A DNA stretch of 64,000 nt from Muribaculaceae bacterium (GTDB lineage Bacteria > Bacteroidota > Bacteroidia > Bacteroidales > Muribaculaceae). This document shows positions 17,354 through 26,802 of the stretch, in pieces. The stretch covers positions 1 through 64,000 of the forward strand of contig JAGAUV010000026.1 of assembly GCA_017620635.1 (NCBI GenBank). Reading direction: 5' to 3'. The notes under the pieces were generated by a model that did not search any database, was not told the origin of the DNA, and saw nothing but the letters and a program-made list of their open reading frames with translations. The translations under genes were made by a program, and so were the position numbers. The stretch's first letter is position 1. Each line of letters starts with the position of its first letter.

Positions 17354-18328
17354 ATGAGATACCTTTTATCCATTATATCTGTTGTCCTGCTGTTGTCCTG
17401 CAACGGTAGGACTGATTATGATGCCGAGCCGGTAAGGGTTGTCCCTTTGTATTCAATGTTTCGTGACTATGCCGCCGCAGACTCTTCTGTAAGAAAGAAT
17501 ATATTCAGTCACGACAGCATAGAACTTGTGGCTTTTATGCAGACTGTCAGCGAGCAGGAGTTGTCGGATGAATTGATCGAATCTTGGGTTTCCTCCCAGC
17601 CTGTGGCTGTTTTTACTCCTGATGTCGACTCGGTCTTTAGCGATACTTCATATGTCGGTCATGTGCTTGGCCATATTTTAAAGAGTGCTGACGATGCGGC
17701 TTTGGTATTGCCTGATCGAACTTATGCCACGGTAGTGTATGGCAGGCCTGAGTCTGTATTGTTTGTTGACAGCGTTATGCTCATAGCGCTCAATCACTAT
17801 CTCGGATTTGAATATCCAGGCTACTCGCATTGGCCTGTGTTTATGCGTTTGAATAAAACGCCTGAAGCACTGCCGTATGATCTTGCTGAAGCTCTTGTAG
17901 CCACATCATATCCTTTTGCATTGCAAGGCGAGGATGCTACGCTGTTGTCGCACATGGTATATGAGGGTGTCCTTGCTCATACCAAGATGTTACTTGTTCC
18001 GCAGGCCACGCTTGCCGGCGCGCTGGGCTATACGGATGCCGAAATTAAATGGCTTGAGAAGAACGAGTCGGCGATATGGCGGAGTATCGTTCGTGATCAG
18101 TTGCTGTATGATACGTCTGAAGATATTATCGGACGGATGATTTCTCCTGCGCCTGAAGTATATATTGTCGATCCGGCCGCGCCTGGAAGGGTAGGGCGAT
18201 ATATTGGTTATCGTATTGTGGAGGCTTATTTGAATAACAATACCGTCAGCTCTGTCGCTGACATGTTTGCACCTGGATTCTATAAAGGCAACTCAGTGCT
18301 TGTAAGCTCTGGATATAACCCCAAATAA
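17354..18328 (+). CDS. gldB: GldB-like gliding-motility-type lipoprotein
   Basis: A 324-residue lipoprotein with signal peptide MRYLLSIISVVLLLSC (lipobox cysteine C16). The body, with DSVMLIALNHYLGFEYPGYSHWP and a helical alpha pattern, resembles GldB-family proteins, conserved across Bacteroidetes including non-gliding gut species, where their role is unknown. The start was placed at ATG 17354, which begins the signal peptide; a much longer frame overlapping the helicase is open but not credible. It lies 13 bases after the helicase and 45 bases before the thioredoxin-fold gene. The symbol is by family resemblance only. Confidence 0.75.
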   Translation: MRYLLSIISVVLLLSCNGRTDYDAEPVRVVPLYSMFRDYAAADSSVRKNIFSHDSIELVAFMQTVSEQELSDELIESWVSSQPVAVFTPDVDSVFSDTSYVGHVLGHILKSADDAALVLPDRTYATVVYGRPESVLFVDSVMLIALNHYLGFEYPGYSHWPVFMRLNKTPEALPYDLAEALVATSYPFALQGEDATLLSHMVYEGVLAHTKMLLVPQATLAGALGYTDAEIKWLEKNESAIWRSIVRDQLLYDTSEDIIGRMISPAPEVYIVDPAAPGRVGRYIGYRIVEAYLNNNTVSSVADMFAPGFYKGNSVLVSSGYNPK

Positions 18329-18344
18329 ACAAAGCATGTCTTGA

Positions 18345-18373
18345 ATACGTTTCTATAGAAGAAGGAAACGTAT
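18345..18373 (+). promoter_or_regulatory. Perfect inverted repeat abutting a start codon
   Basis: ATACGTTTC (18345-18353) and GAAACGTAT (18365-18373) form a 9-base perfect repeat around an 11-base loop. The right arm ends at the base before the ATG at 18374, so an RNA hairpin here would directly occlude the translation start. Confidence 0.55.
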
Positions 18374-18877
18374 ATGGTAAAGAAAACATTAATATTAATA
18401 GCAGTCTTTATCGGCATACTCTTTTGTGCTGTCGGTTTTGCAGATTCGCAGTTCAGGACTGCTCTCGGGCAAAAAGCGCCGGCTCTTGTTCTGCCTGAAA
18501 AGCCCGGCTATGCACCTGCGACTTCTCTCTCCGACAATCTGGGCAGTTATGTTATGCTGAATTTCTGGAAGGCTACTGATGCCCGGTCGCGTAGGGCGGC
18601 AAATGAATATACTGCATGGCTACGACATCACAAGGGCAATAAGTTTAGACTGCTGAGTGTGAATATAGATGAGTCGCCTCGGCTTTTTGATGAGATCGTA
18701 AGGGCCGACAGCCTGATAAAGACCACGCAGTATCATGTGTCGGGAGATACTGCAAAAGCAATCGTAGATACTTATGGTCTTGACAAGGGCTTGGGATCCC
18801 TATTGATTGACCCTGAAGGTAAGATTATATCCCACAATCCTTCGATGAAGGATCTTGACAACATTTTCGGCCGCTGA
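18374..18877 (+). CDS. Thioredoxin-fold (redoxin-like) exported protein lacking the CxxC motif
   Basis: A 167-residue protein with an N-terminal signal or anchor (about 1-23) and a TlpA/AhpC-like fold: LGQKAPALVLP, VMLNFWKATDARSRRA, FRLLSVNIDES, a region before GLGSLLIDPEGKII and a C-terminal helix. In active thioredoxin-like proteins the NFW stretch is followed by a WCxxC; here the four active-site positions read DARS, so neither cysteine is present. A redox role is therefore unlikely; a structural or ligand-binding role is possible. It follows gldB and ends exactly where priA (opposite strand) ends, the two stops forming TGATCA. Confidence 0.75.
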   Translation: MVKKTLILIAVFIGILFCAVGFADSQFRTALGQKAPALVLPEKPGYAPATSLSDNLGSYVMLNFWKATDARSRRAANEYTAWLRHHKGNKFRLLSVNIDESPRLFDEIVRADSLIKTTQYHVSGDTAKAIVDTYGLDKGLGSLLIDPEGKIISHNPSMKDLDNIFGR

Positions 18878-21346
18878 TCAGGACGGATCTACATCATAAT
18901 AAATGGTCAGCGAACGCATAAGCGGATCTGAGGATAGTTTTACATATTCGTTGCGAAGTATTGTCTTTACTTGCTTCATCGATATGCTTGGCTCGGCTTT
19001 CAGCATGATCTTGCGTATGTACATAGATTGTATCCTGCCCACATTAGGCTCCTGGGGGCCGGATATGCGCGTCCCGAATATCTTGCGCAAAGAGGCTGCA
19101 TAGATCGATGCACATTCGGCTGTCGTACTGGCCTCGCGGTGTTTTACATATATATTTATGATACGCGAGAAGGGAGGGAAGTTGAACGCCCTTCGTTCCT
19201 CGAGTTCATGATTGTAGAAAGCTTCGTAGTCATGTGTGGTAGCATACTCCAGTATATGGTGGCCGGGATTATAAGCTTGTATCAGTACAAGGCCTTTGCC
19301 GTCTCGTCTTCCGGCGCGTCCGGCTACCTGTTCTATCATGTTGAAAGCTCTCTCGGCAGATCTGAAGTCTGGAAAATTGATAAGTGAGTCGGCATTGAGC
19401 ACTCCTACAAGCTCTACTTCCCCGAAGTCGAGCCCTTTGCTTATCATTTGTGTGCCTACGAGGATATCGGCCTTGTGCTGCGAGAACTCGTCGATTATTC
19501 GGCTGTAACCGTCTTTATTCCTCGTAGTATCGAGATCCATTCGCAGTACCTTTCTGTCGCGGAAGCTTGCCGCGATCTCTTCTTCAAGTCGTTCTGTGCC
19601 ATAGCCTACTATCTCTATTGTAGGTTCTTTACACTCGGGACAGACTGTCGGAACCTGATATTCAGCTCCGCAATAGTGGCATTGCAGCTTGTTGTCGCGA
19701 CGGTGGTAGGTTAGGGCTACATCGCAGAAGTCGCATTTGGGCGTAAATGCACACATCCTGCAGCGTGCCATCGGGGCATAGCCTCGTCTGTTATGGAAAA
19801 GTATTGCTTGCTTGTGTGCTCCGGTTGTCGAGAGGGTGGCGTCGAGCAGTCGGTGCGATAGGAAGCCGCTCACTTTACCCTTGCGACGCTCGGCCTTCAT
19901 ATCGATTAGCTCGATTTGTGGCAGCGACACGCCATCATAGCGCTCAAGTAATTTTACAAGCCCGAATTTACCGTGCACAGCCTTATAGTACGTTTCGACC
20001 GATGGTGTGGCGCTCCCGTAAAGTGTCTTTGCTCCGTGCATGGTCGCCAGCATGGTCGCCGCGTCTCGCCCGTTATATCTCGGAGCCGGGTCATATTGCT
20101 TATAGCTGCTTTCGTGTTCCTCGTCTACAATTACAAGACCAAGTCTTTCGAATGGCAGAAAACAGGCCGAGCGTGCGCCGATAGCGACTATGGGCTCTTT
20201 GCAGTTTAGTATACGCCGGTAGAGCTCTACACGTTCGTTGTCGGAAAATTTGGAGTGGTATATTATTACCTTCTCGCCGAAGACCTTCTGGAGCCTGCGC
20301 GTCAGCTGGGTGGTAAGGGCAATTTCAGGCACTAAGAAAAGTACCTGTTTCCCCTGCTTCATCACATACTCTATCAGGTGTATATATACCTCGGTCTTAC
20401 CTGAGGCTGTTACACCGTGTAGTAAGCACACATTCTTGTCTGCAAACGAGAACATGATTTCATTATAGGCTTTCTTCTGCGCGTCGGAGAGGACCGGAAG
20501 AATACCCGAGCTTACACCTGAATAAGAGAATCTCGATATCTCTTTATAGTATATTTCGCATAAGCCCTTGTCGCAAAGAGCCTTTATTATCGGACGGCTC
20601 ACATTGGCTCGCTCGCATAGCACATCGAGCGGTACTTCCGCGAGCGGTACGTCGTTCTTGTAGAATCCCGAAAGTGCGATTAGTGCCACCAGTGCTTCTT
20701 CTTGCTTGCGTTTGACAGCCGAGAATGCCTTGTCCAGTGCGTCGGCGTCGTTCCGGGCAATCAATGGCCGCACATATTGTTGTTTTACCACACGGTACCG
20801 TTCTACGAGCTTTTCTGACACTGCAAGAAGGCCTCGTTCGGTCATTTGGGATATAGTGCTCCCGATGTCTGTTGCTTTTAGACCTTTTTCTATAGCTTCT
20901 ACCGTTGCACTTTTCTTGCTTTTCAGATATTCGAGAATCTGCAACTCCGTTTCCGTACATTCTGCAAATTGTTCGTCTGTCGCTTCACTGTCGATTTCTA
21001 TCCGGGTCTCGCTCTCGATTTTAAGCCCGGAAGGAAGGGCGGCCTTATAGACCTCGCCTATGGAACACAGATAATACTCCGACATCCACTCCCAGAATCT
21101 CATCTGCAGGTTGGTAACTATCGGCTCGTTGTCCAATAGCAGCGCGATTTCCTTAAGCTTGATGCCCAACGGTGGCGCTACCGGTGTAATAGAAGCCACT
21201 ATACCCGTATAGAAGCGTTTGGCTCCGAATTGAACAGCAACACGCATCCCCGACCTTATCCTGGGCTGAAGGGCCTCAGGCACGATATAAGTGAAGTTGC
21301 CCGCCAGCGGCAAGGGCAGGATTACCTGTGCGTAGAGGGCTTTCAT
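18878..21346 (-). CDS. priA: Primosomal protein N', replication restart helicase PriA
   Basis: An 822-residue superfamily 2 helicase that reloads the replisome at stalled forks. The 3'-DNA-binding domain begins MKALYAQVILPLPL. The helicase core has Walker A GVTASGKTEVY, the DEEH box (IVDEEHESSYKQ), and GSATPSVETY. The zinc-binding cysteine cluster CRMCAFTPKCDFCD...CHYCG...CPEC sits in the middle, and helicase motifs V/VI (VGTQMISKGLDF, EQVAGRAGR) follow. Length is somewhat above that of E. coli (732). The stop abuts that of the thioredoxin-fold gene on the other strand, without a visible terminator. It follows a porin gene by one base and may be co-transcribed with it. Confidence 0.97.
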   Translation of the reverse strand: MKALYAQVILPLPLAGNFTYIVPEALQPRIRSGMRVAVQFGAKRFYTGIVASITPVAPPLGIKLKEIALLLDNEPIVTNLQMRFWEWMSEYYLCSIGEVYKAALPSGLKIESETRIEIDSEATDEQFAECTETELQILEYLKSKKSATVEAIEKGLKATDIGSTISQMTERGLLAVSEKLVERYRVVKQQYVRPLIARNDADALDKAFSAVKRKQEEALVALIALSGFYKNDVPLAEVPLDVLCERANVSRPIIKALCDKGLCEIYYKEISRFSYSGVSSGILPVLSDAQKKAYNEIMFSFADKNVCLLHGVTASGKTEVYIHLIEYVMKQGKQVLFLVPEIALTTQLTRRLQKVFGEKVIIYHSKFSDNERVELYRRILNCKEPIVAIGARSACFLPFERLGLVIVDEEHESSYKQYDPAPRYNGRDAATMLATMHGAKTLYGSATPSVETYYKAVHGKFGLVKLLERYDGVSLPQIELIDMKAERRKGKVSGFLSHRLLDATLSTTGAHKQAILFHNRRGYAPMARCRMCAFTPKCDFCDVALTYHRRDNKLQCHYCGAEYQVPTVCPECKEPTIEIVGYGTERLEEEIAASFRDRKVLRMDLDTTRNKDGYSRIIDEFSQHKADILVGTQMISKGLDFGEVELVGVLNADSLINFPDFRSAERAFNMIEQVAGRAGRRDGKGLVLIQAYNPGHHILEYATTHDYEAFYNHELEERRAFNFPPFSRIINIYVKHREASTTAECASIYAASLRKIFGTRISGPQEPNVGRIQSMYIRKIMLKAEPSISMKQVKTILRNEYVKLSSDPLMRSLTIYYDVDPS

Positions 21347-21347
21347 A

Positions 21348-23405
21348 TCAGTTGGTAAAGTCGATAGACAGGCCTAACTGAAGGCGTGACGGGTTGAGGG
21401 GATAGAATGGCATTGAGAAGTAATCGCTACCGCCAAACAATCCTTTGTTTGCATGGGAGTAGAGCACATAGAAGCGTGTCTTGCTGAGCTTGCAGTTGAA
21501 GTATGCGTTGCAGAAAGGATAGTTTCCGACCTTGTACTCATTCTGATTGGCAAACGATGCGAGTGAGGGGAGATATGCCGGTGCGTGGTATTTGGTATAG
21601 TAATCGCAGTCTATGCCAAGCTGTACGTTAAGCGTGGCTATATTGAAGTGCAGATACAGGTTGGAGTACACGGCAAACTTGGGCAACGCGAGTATATCCT
21701 CGTTCGAGCTTGTCTGGTAATATATTTTATTGTCCCAATGGAGAATGCCGAGCTTAAGGTTCTGCTCAAGCGACAATGACAGTACCTGTATGCTTCCGCC
21801 ATGCTGCCGTGGCAGTCCGTCGCTCCCGAAATAGATATGGTTCTGTAGGTTGGTGGCCGATACCTTGAAGTGTGTATCTGTCGGTCCGAAATCTATCTGA
21901 CCGCCGAAGTTTACTGTGCGCCTCTTGCCGAAATCATTCTCCCATATGTGGTGGTTGGAGAGATAATGTTTCGTTAGATAAGGTGCCTCTTCATTATGGA
22001 ATGAGCCGAAGACTTTGATCTGTAGGCTGTCACGCATAAGTGGGAAGCGTGTGGCGATCTCGCCGTCTACCTTCAGGTCGGCTGCGACATCGCCAAGAAT
22101 ACCGAGCTGACCGGTGGCCTGATATCTAAGGTGCTCGCCACGCTGTTTTGTCAGCTGTGCGCCGACCCAGGCGAGCTGTTGTGTTACTTTAGGCTTTATG
22201 CTGCCTATGCCTTCAGGGAATGGATCGAGCCCGAGGTCCGGGTCCGTTCGGTCAAGTGTATCGGGTGTCTGGTTATAGCGCCTTGCCTGATGTGTGATAT
22301 ATGCGGCAAGACCGAACTTTGCGTATTTGTGGAAACCTTCGAGCAGCGATACTCCGAACGTATTTGTTATAGCCCAGTTGGTCGTGTTATCTCTTGTCTC
22401 CGATGGGTTGAGATATGTGTGCTCGAAATATTTTGCAGTCTCGGCTGCATTAAGATCGATAAACGAGTGCTTGTTGCTGTTGTATCTCAGTGTATATATA
22501 AACGACGACACGGGTATGTAAGTACGCACAGTCGTGGTATCGTCTATTTCATCCTCCTGCCAGTAACCTATTTTGTATCGGTTGTTTATATACAGTTCTT
22601 CGCCCTTTACTCTCGTGTGTGCGTTGCTCAGATTCGTAGGTATCGACTTCGGGTCGATTTTGGTTACGCCGCCCTGCAGTTCTGCCGGGTCTGTGATATA
22701 GAGCATGTCCGTTATGCCGCCGTTTTCCTTGTTCAGTGAGTTGAAATGATAGTAGTAAGCCTGCATTTCGTAGCGGTCGCCGAGGTATGAGCCCGATAGT
22801 CCCCACGACAGACTCTTGAGCGCCTGGTTGGCATAGCTGCCTTTTGAATACAGGTAGTCTACCATGGCGCCGACCTGTGCCTTCGGATTTATGTTGCCTG
22901 AGAATGTTCCTTGTAGCCTGTCTTGTGAGTTCTCTCTGCCTCCCGAGGTATTGAAGCTCAGCAGAGTCATGGGGATACGGGTATTGTAGAACCTTACCTT
23001 GTCATGCGAGGGTAGCCAGGGCCTCAGGCCGTCGCGAAAGAAGAAATCGCTCATTGCCGGCCGTTCGCTGAAGATCATGTTCATACCCTCGGCTCCGAGG
23101 TTGCCGGTTGTGGCATATGCTGCCGACACCATCGAGGGTACGGAATTCTGGTAGTAGTTGAATGGCAACGTGTCCATAGGCACTGTCTCTCGTAGTCCGA
23201 GTGGCGACAGGATCTTCCAGGAGTACGACAGCCCGGCGAGTGACTCTACGGTCAGCCTTTTGGTCGGATTCGTGTTGATATGGCCGTGCGAGTCCAGTTC
23301 GGCGTTCTCGATTACTTCCTGGCTGTTTGCCGGTACGCTGAACAAAAGGACAGTGACGACAATTGCCGCCACTTGCCTTATTACGGAAAGCTTTAGATTA
23401 GCCAT
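21348..23405 (-). CDS. Putative outer-membrane porin (Porin_10-like)
   Basis: A 685-residue protein with signal peptide MANLKLSVIRQVAAIVVTVLLFSVPANSQ-type start (ATG 23405; an in-frame ATG at 23435 would add ten residues). The body has alternating aromatic strands from about residue 150 (VGAMVDYLYSKGSY, YEMQAYYYHFNSLN) to the C-terminal strand LQLGLSIDFTN, as expected for a beta-barrel. It resembles the uncharacterised putative porin family of Bacteroidales. The gene lies between priA and a DUF4270 lipoprotein gene, a neighbourhood that suggests cell-envelope function. Substrate unknown. Confidence 0.8.
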   Translation of the reverse strand: MANLKLSVIRQVAAIVVTVLLFSVPANSQEVIENAELDSHGHINTNPTKRLTVESLAGLSYSWKILSPLGLRETVPMDTLPFNYYQNSVPSMVSAAYATTGNLGAEGMNMIFSERPAMSDFFFRDGLRPWLPSHDKVRFYNTRIPMTLLSFNTSGGRENSQDRLQGTFSGNINPKAQVGAMVDYLYSKGSYANQALKSLSWGLSGSYLGDRYEMQAYYYHFNSLNKENGGITDMLYITDPAELQGGVTKIDPKSIPTNLSNAHTRVKGEELYINNRYKIGYWQEDEIDDTTTVRTYIPVSSFIYTLRYNSNKHSFIDLNAAETAKYFEHTYLNPSETRDNTTNWAITNTFGVSLLEGFHKYAKFGLAAYITHQARRYNQTPDTLDRTDPDLGLDPFPEGIGSIKPKVTQQLAWVGAQLTKQRGEHLRYQATGQLGILGDVAADLKVDGEIATRFPLMRDSLQIKVFGSFHNEEAPYLTKHYLSNHHIWENDFGKRRTVNFGGQIDFGPTDTHFKVSATNLQNHIYFGSDGLPRQHGGSIQVLSLSLEQNLKLGILHWDNKIYYQTSSNEDILALPKFAVYSNLYLHFNIATLNVQLGIDCDYYTKYHAPAYLPSLASFANQNEYKVGNYPFCNAYFNCKLSKTRFYVLYSHANKGLFGGSDYFSMPFYPLNPSRLQLGLSIDFTN

Positions 23406-23437
23406 TACAACCAAGCGATTTAGCCCTGAGGGCATTA

Positions 23438-24820
23438 TTACTGATTGGCCTGCAGACGGCTGAAGATAAGCTTGATTTTTGCTTTGTCAAAATGCAGCTG
23501 ACCCAGTACGGGGGAGAGTGCATACGGTTGCACTTCCGATTCAGTGTATTGCGTGGTCGACGAATAATAGCCCGAATTTACGAGTTCCTCGAACGATACC
23601 TGTACCGGTATGAACTGGAATGTATAGTCCTCGGCCTTGATTTCTGTCTTGTCGAGCATTTCCGAGAAATAGTAACGGAGACCTGAGAAGTTATAGCTGC
23701 CTGTCGTCGAGTTATACTCGGCATAGAACGATGTCTTGTTGTCGGGTAGTTTATTGTTGTCAAAGAAAGCTTCTCTGTCCTTTTTGAGAATCAGCAGTAC
23801 GTAGGGTGGGGGAGTTACTCCCGATACAAGAGAGTCTACAGGTATTTGCATCGACAGGCTGTTGATCACTGCCTGTTTGCCGCCACGGGTCTTGAATACA
23901 TCGATAACCTCTTTGATAGGGAACGTGAACTCGCTCTCTGTTCCTACCGGAGCTACGAAGATATCGTCGCCTGCATTGAGCTTTGCCTCCAGCGACGGAT
24001 CCATGTTATATTTGATGATATTGTTGCTGATGATCTCGGGCGTTGCGAGCATATACTGATGCTCCGATACCGTCGTGTCCGTTTTCTCCTCTTCTGTTGT
24101 TATCTTTGTGAAATAGAAGCTGACACCTGTTGCCGATACGTTTGTGAGTCGGCCGCTGCCGAATGAGTTGCGGATATATACGCCGGGGAAGACATTTTCT
24201 GAGAATACCTGTCCGTTCAGGAAGTTCTTGGAGTTGTCTATATAAGCCTGGAATATGTCCTGACCGAGTTCTACCGGCAGTTTCACATTGATTTCGCGGT
24301 AATTGAGCTTCTCGGTTATAGAGTCGTTGATCGACGATGCGTTGTAGATCGACGATCCCAACGGACTCGTCGTGTAATAGCCATTGGGGTCGAAATCACT
24401 CTTGATATCGTTGGGGAGAAGCTTGTTGAGCGGATACACTGTGATTCCGAGTGGGGCTACGGAATCTCCGTAGATATTGTAAGGGAAGTATGTGAGACGC
24501 AATGATACCGAGTCGACATCCGATGCCTTGAAATTCTTGGTGTCGAGCATCGTCGACGGCAGGAATTGCGTTACTACATCACTTGACAGTGTTCCGTAGC
24601 CGGGGATGGATACAGAGCCTATAAGCTGATGGTTTGTCTTTGGCTCTATTGAGGAGATGCGGTATGTATTGCCGCTTATTGTAAATGATGAATCAACTAA
24701 GATTTCTACATTGTCGCCTGTGAGTGACGAGCCTATAGTGTTCGCGTTGTCTTCGCAGGAACTAAGGGCAAGTGCCACGACAGAGGCTGCTGAAATTATG
24801 TGAAGTATGCGGAATTTCAT
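23438..24820 (-). CDS. DUF4270 family lipoprotein
   Basis: A 460-residue lipoprotein. The signal peptide MKFRILHIISAASVVALALSSC gives lipobox cysteine C22, followed by EDNANTIGSSL. The body matches the DUF4270 pattern of Bacteroidetes secreted proteins (SSDVVTQFLPS, DVDSVSLRLTYFPYNIYGD, YPLNKLLP). The ATG at 24820 is chosen because it begins the signal peptide; the frame is open further upstream. The family's function is unknown. It lies between the half-length glycogen-synthase-like gene and the porin gene on the same strand, with only two to three dozen bases between them, so an operon is likely. Confidence 0.85.
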   Translation of the reverse strand: MKFRILHIISAASVVALALSSCEDNANTIGSSLTGDNVEILVDSSFTISGNTYRISSIEPKTNHQLIGSVSIPGYGTLSSDVVTQFLPSTMLDTKNFKASDVDSVSLRLTYFPYNIYGDSVAPLGITVYPLNKLLPNDIKSDFDPNGYYTTSPLGSSIYNASSINDSITEKLNYREINVKLPVELGQDIFQAYIDNSKNFLNGQVFSENVFPGVYIRNSFGSGRLTNVSATGVSFYFTKITTEEEKTDTTVSEHQYMLATPEIISNNIIKYNMDPSLEAKLNAGDDIFVAPVGTESEFTFPIKEVIDVFKTRGGKQAVINSLSMQIPVDSLVSGVTPPPYVLLILKKDREAFFDNNKLPDNKTSFYAEYNSTTGSYNFSGLRYYFSEMLDKTEIKAEDYTFQFIPVQVSFEELVNSGYYSSTTQYTESEVQPYALSPVLGQLHFDKAKIKLIFSRLQANQ

Positions 24821-24842
24821 GATCGTAAAGCTATGTGCTGTG

Positions 24843-25658
24843 TCATAGCGTTTTGTAAAAATCGTAATATGCAGTCGCACCTTCCTGGGCTTTATCGTAG
24901 CTTAGGAACGGTTTGCCTGAAGCTTTTGCGTATTCTATGAGTTCTGCAGGTGTATCGGGTGTGCTGTCTGTAATGGCGTCGGCATGGTCGATAGCGATCT
25001 TGCACAGCTTGATATAGTCTATTTTACCGTCCCTGTTGGATATGTCCGACAACTGTTCCTCGGTAAAACCCTGCTGTAAGAGTTTCTCTTTAAGGCGTGC
25101 GTCAAGTGTGCCGTCGAAGCCTTGATTGTATAGCGAATAGACTATTTTGCTTGTGCGGAAGGCCGGATCGTCGCCATAGAAATATTTCAGATAGAAAGGT
25201 ACCATTGAGGTTATCCAGCCTGTGCAGTGTACAATTTCCGGATCCCAGCGCAGTTTCTTTACTGTCTCCACTACACCTCTGGTAAAGAATATGCACCTTT
25301 CGTCATTGTTCTCTGCGTCACTGTCAACCTCGAGTGCCTGGCCGGGTGTATGATGGAAGAAATAATCGTCGTTGTCGATAAAATACACCTGAAGACGGGT
25401 GGGCTGGAGGGTCGCAACCTTGATGATCAGCGGATGATCGGTATCGTCGATCGATATATTCAGACCCGAGAGGCGGATAACTTCATGTAGCTGGTTGCGG
25501 CGTTCGTTGATAGCACCGAATTTTGGCATGAAGGTGCGCACTTCGGCGCCTTTACCCTGTAGCCCTTGTGTGAGCTCACGGCCAAAGATGCCCATTGGGG
25601 TAGACGGTAGGTAGGGGTCAATCTCTTGCGAGATATAAAGCACTTTTTTTAAGTCCAT
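24843..25658 (-). CDS. Glycogen/starch synthase-like protein consisting of the N-terminal GT5 domain only
   Basis: A 271-residue protein. It begins MDLKKVLYISQEIDPYLPST, with GIFGRELTQGLQGKGAEVRTFMPKFG and the HCTGW region (EIVHCTGWITSMVPFYLK), matching the N-terminal half of glycogen synthase (GT5, GT-B fold). The second half, which carries the nucleotide-sugar site, is absent, and the frame ends normally without sign of frameshift. Proteins of this half-length type are widespread in Bacteroidetes. It may be a non-catalytic binding protein. It starts the DUF4270-porin-priA group, with a good promoter at 25706-25713. Confidence 0.82.
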   Translation of the reverse strand: MDLKKVLYISQEIDPYLPSTPMGIFGRELTQGLQGKGAEVRTFMPKFGAINERRNQLHEVIRLSGLNISIDDTDHPLIIKVATLQPTRLQVYFIDNDDYFFHHTPGQALEVDSDAENNDERCIFFTRGVVETVKKLRWDPEIVHCTGWITSMVPFYLKYFYGDDPAFRTSKIVYSLYNQGFDGTLDARLKEKLLQQGFTEEQLSDISNRDGKIDYIKLCKIAIDHADAITDSTPDTPAELIEYAKASGKPFLSYDKAQEGATAYYDFYKTL

Positions 25659-25705
25659 TCGCTGGTCGGTGTGGGAGAGCTGATTTGTGAATATATTTTA
25701 CGACG

Positions 25706-25713
25706 CAAAGGTA
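25706..25713 (-). promoter_or_regulatory. Promoter of the leftward GT5-DUF4270-porin group
   Basis: On the minus strand TACCTTTG (25713-25706) is a perfect -7 element, 48 bases before the start codon. A clear -33 element was not seen. Confidence 0.6.
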
Positions 25714-25828
25714 CAAAAAAATTCTGACATAGAATGTGCCTTGTTGCTCCGTTGACGTTTTTTTCGTTTTATTTCGCAAATTTGAACTTTTTAGGCACCC
25801 CGATTGAGAGTGGTTTGAAAACTATTTG

Positions 25829-25836
25829 TATCTTTG
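25829..25836 (+). promoter_or_regulatory. Promoter of the ptb-buk pair
   Basis: TATCTTTG is a perfect -7 element, with TTG at 25804-25806 about 22 bases upstream. The ATG of ptb follows at 25895. Confidence 0.65.
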
Positions 25837-25894
25837 TGCGGCGAAGTTGCCATGCGGTATGTTGCCGTAAGTGCGGCGTTCGCCTTTTAATACT

Positions 25895-26800
25895 ATGTTA
25901 ACACATTTGTCACAAATCGTCGACATGGCCCGTTCCGGCGGTCGGCGTCGTCTGGCCGTAGCTTGTGCGGCAGATGCTCATACTGTCGAGGCGGTATACA
26001 ATGCTTGGCGTGAGGGTATTGTTGATGCTACTCTTTTCGGAGACAAGGAGCTGATATCCGACATATGCCGTAAAATGAGTATCGACCCCGGCATTTTCAA
26101 TATTGTCGATGAGAAAAACGACCTCGAGTGTGTCGCTAAGGCTGTCGCTCTGGTTGCCGGAAACGGAGCTGATGTGCTCATGAAAGGCCTTGTTTCTACC
26201 GACAAGTATATGCGTGGTATTCTCAACAAGGACGCCGGCCTTTTTCCGCCCAAGGGTACACTTAGCCATGTGTCTGTTATTGACCTCCCCGGGCGCGAGG
26301 GCCTTCTGTGTATAGCCGATGTCGCTGTCATTCCTCTGCCCGATTTTAAACAGAAGACCATACTCATAAAGTATCTTGCCGCAATATCGCATTCTCTCGG
26401 CGTGGATGTCCCGAAGATTGCTTGTATAGCCCCCTCCGAGCAGGTTTTGCCGTCGGTTATCTCTTCGTCCGAAGCTTGTATCCTTACAAAAATGGCCGAC
26501 CGGGGCCAGCTGGGACGTGTTGTCGTCGACGGGCCATTGTCGCTTGATGTGGCCCTCTATCCCGAGGTCGCTGTCGAGAAGAAAGTTACAGGTTCTGCCG
26601 TCGCCGGCTATGCCGATTGCTTGCTGTTCCCGAATATTGAGTCTGGGAATGTGTTCTTTAAGTCTGCCTCTCATTTCGGTGGCGCCGAGATTGCCGCTAT
26701 TGTCGTCGGTACAAACCGCCCCTGTGTGCTCACTTCCCGTGGCGATACGCCTGCTACAAAACTTTATTCGATTGCTCTTGCCTGTCTGCAATGTAAATAA
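25895..26800 (+). CDS. ptb: Phosphate butyryltransferase-like enzyme
   Basis: A 301-residue member of the phosphate acetyl/butyryltransferase family. Features: LAVACAADAHTVEAVYNAW at the N-terminus, NGADVLMKGLVSTDKYMRGILNKDAGL, ISHVSVIDLPG-like segment (LSHVSVIDLPGREGLLCIAD) and ADCLLFPNIESGNVFFKSASHFGGAEIAAIVVGT near the end. The length fits the short Ptb type rather than the larger Pta. It interconverts acyl-CoA and acyl-phosphate, and the butyrate-kinase-like neighbour two bases downstream makes ATP from the product. The ATG at 25895 was preferred to an upstream GTG at 25871. Acyl specificity (butyrate, isobutyrate, isovalerate) cannot be read from sequence. Confidence 0.9.
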   Translation: MLTHLSQIVDMARSGGRRRLAVACAADAHTVEAVYNAWREGIVDATLFGDKELISDICRKMSIDPGIFNIVDEKNDLECVAKAVALVAGNGADVLMKGLVSTDKYMRGILNKDAGLFPPKGTLSHVSVIDLPGREGLLCIADVAVIPLPDFKQKTILIKYLAAISHSLGVDVPKIACIAPSEQVLPSVISSSEACILTKMADRGQLGRVVVDGPLSLDVALYPEVAVEKKVTGSAVAGYADCLLFPNIESGNVFFKSASHFGGAEIAAIVVGTNRPCVLTSRGDTPATKLYSIALACLQCK

Positions 26801-26802
26801 CT

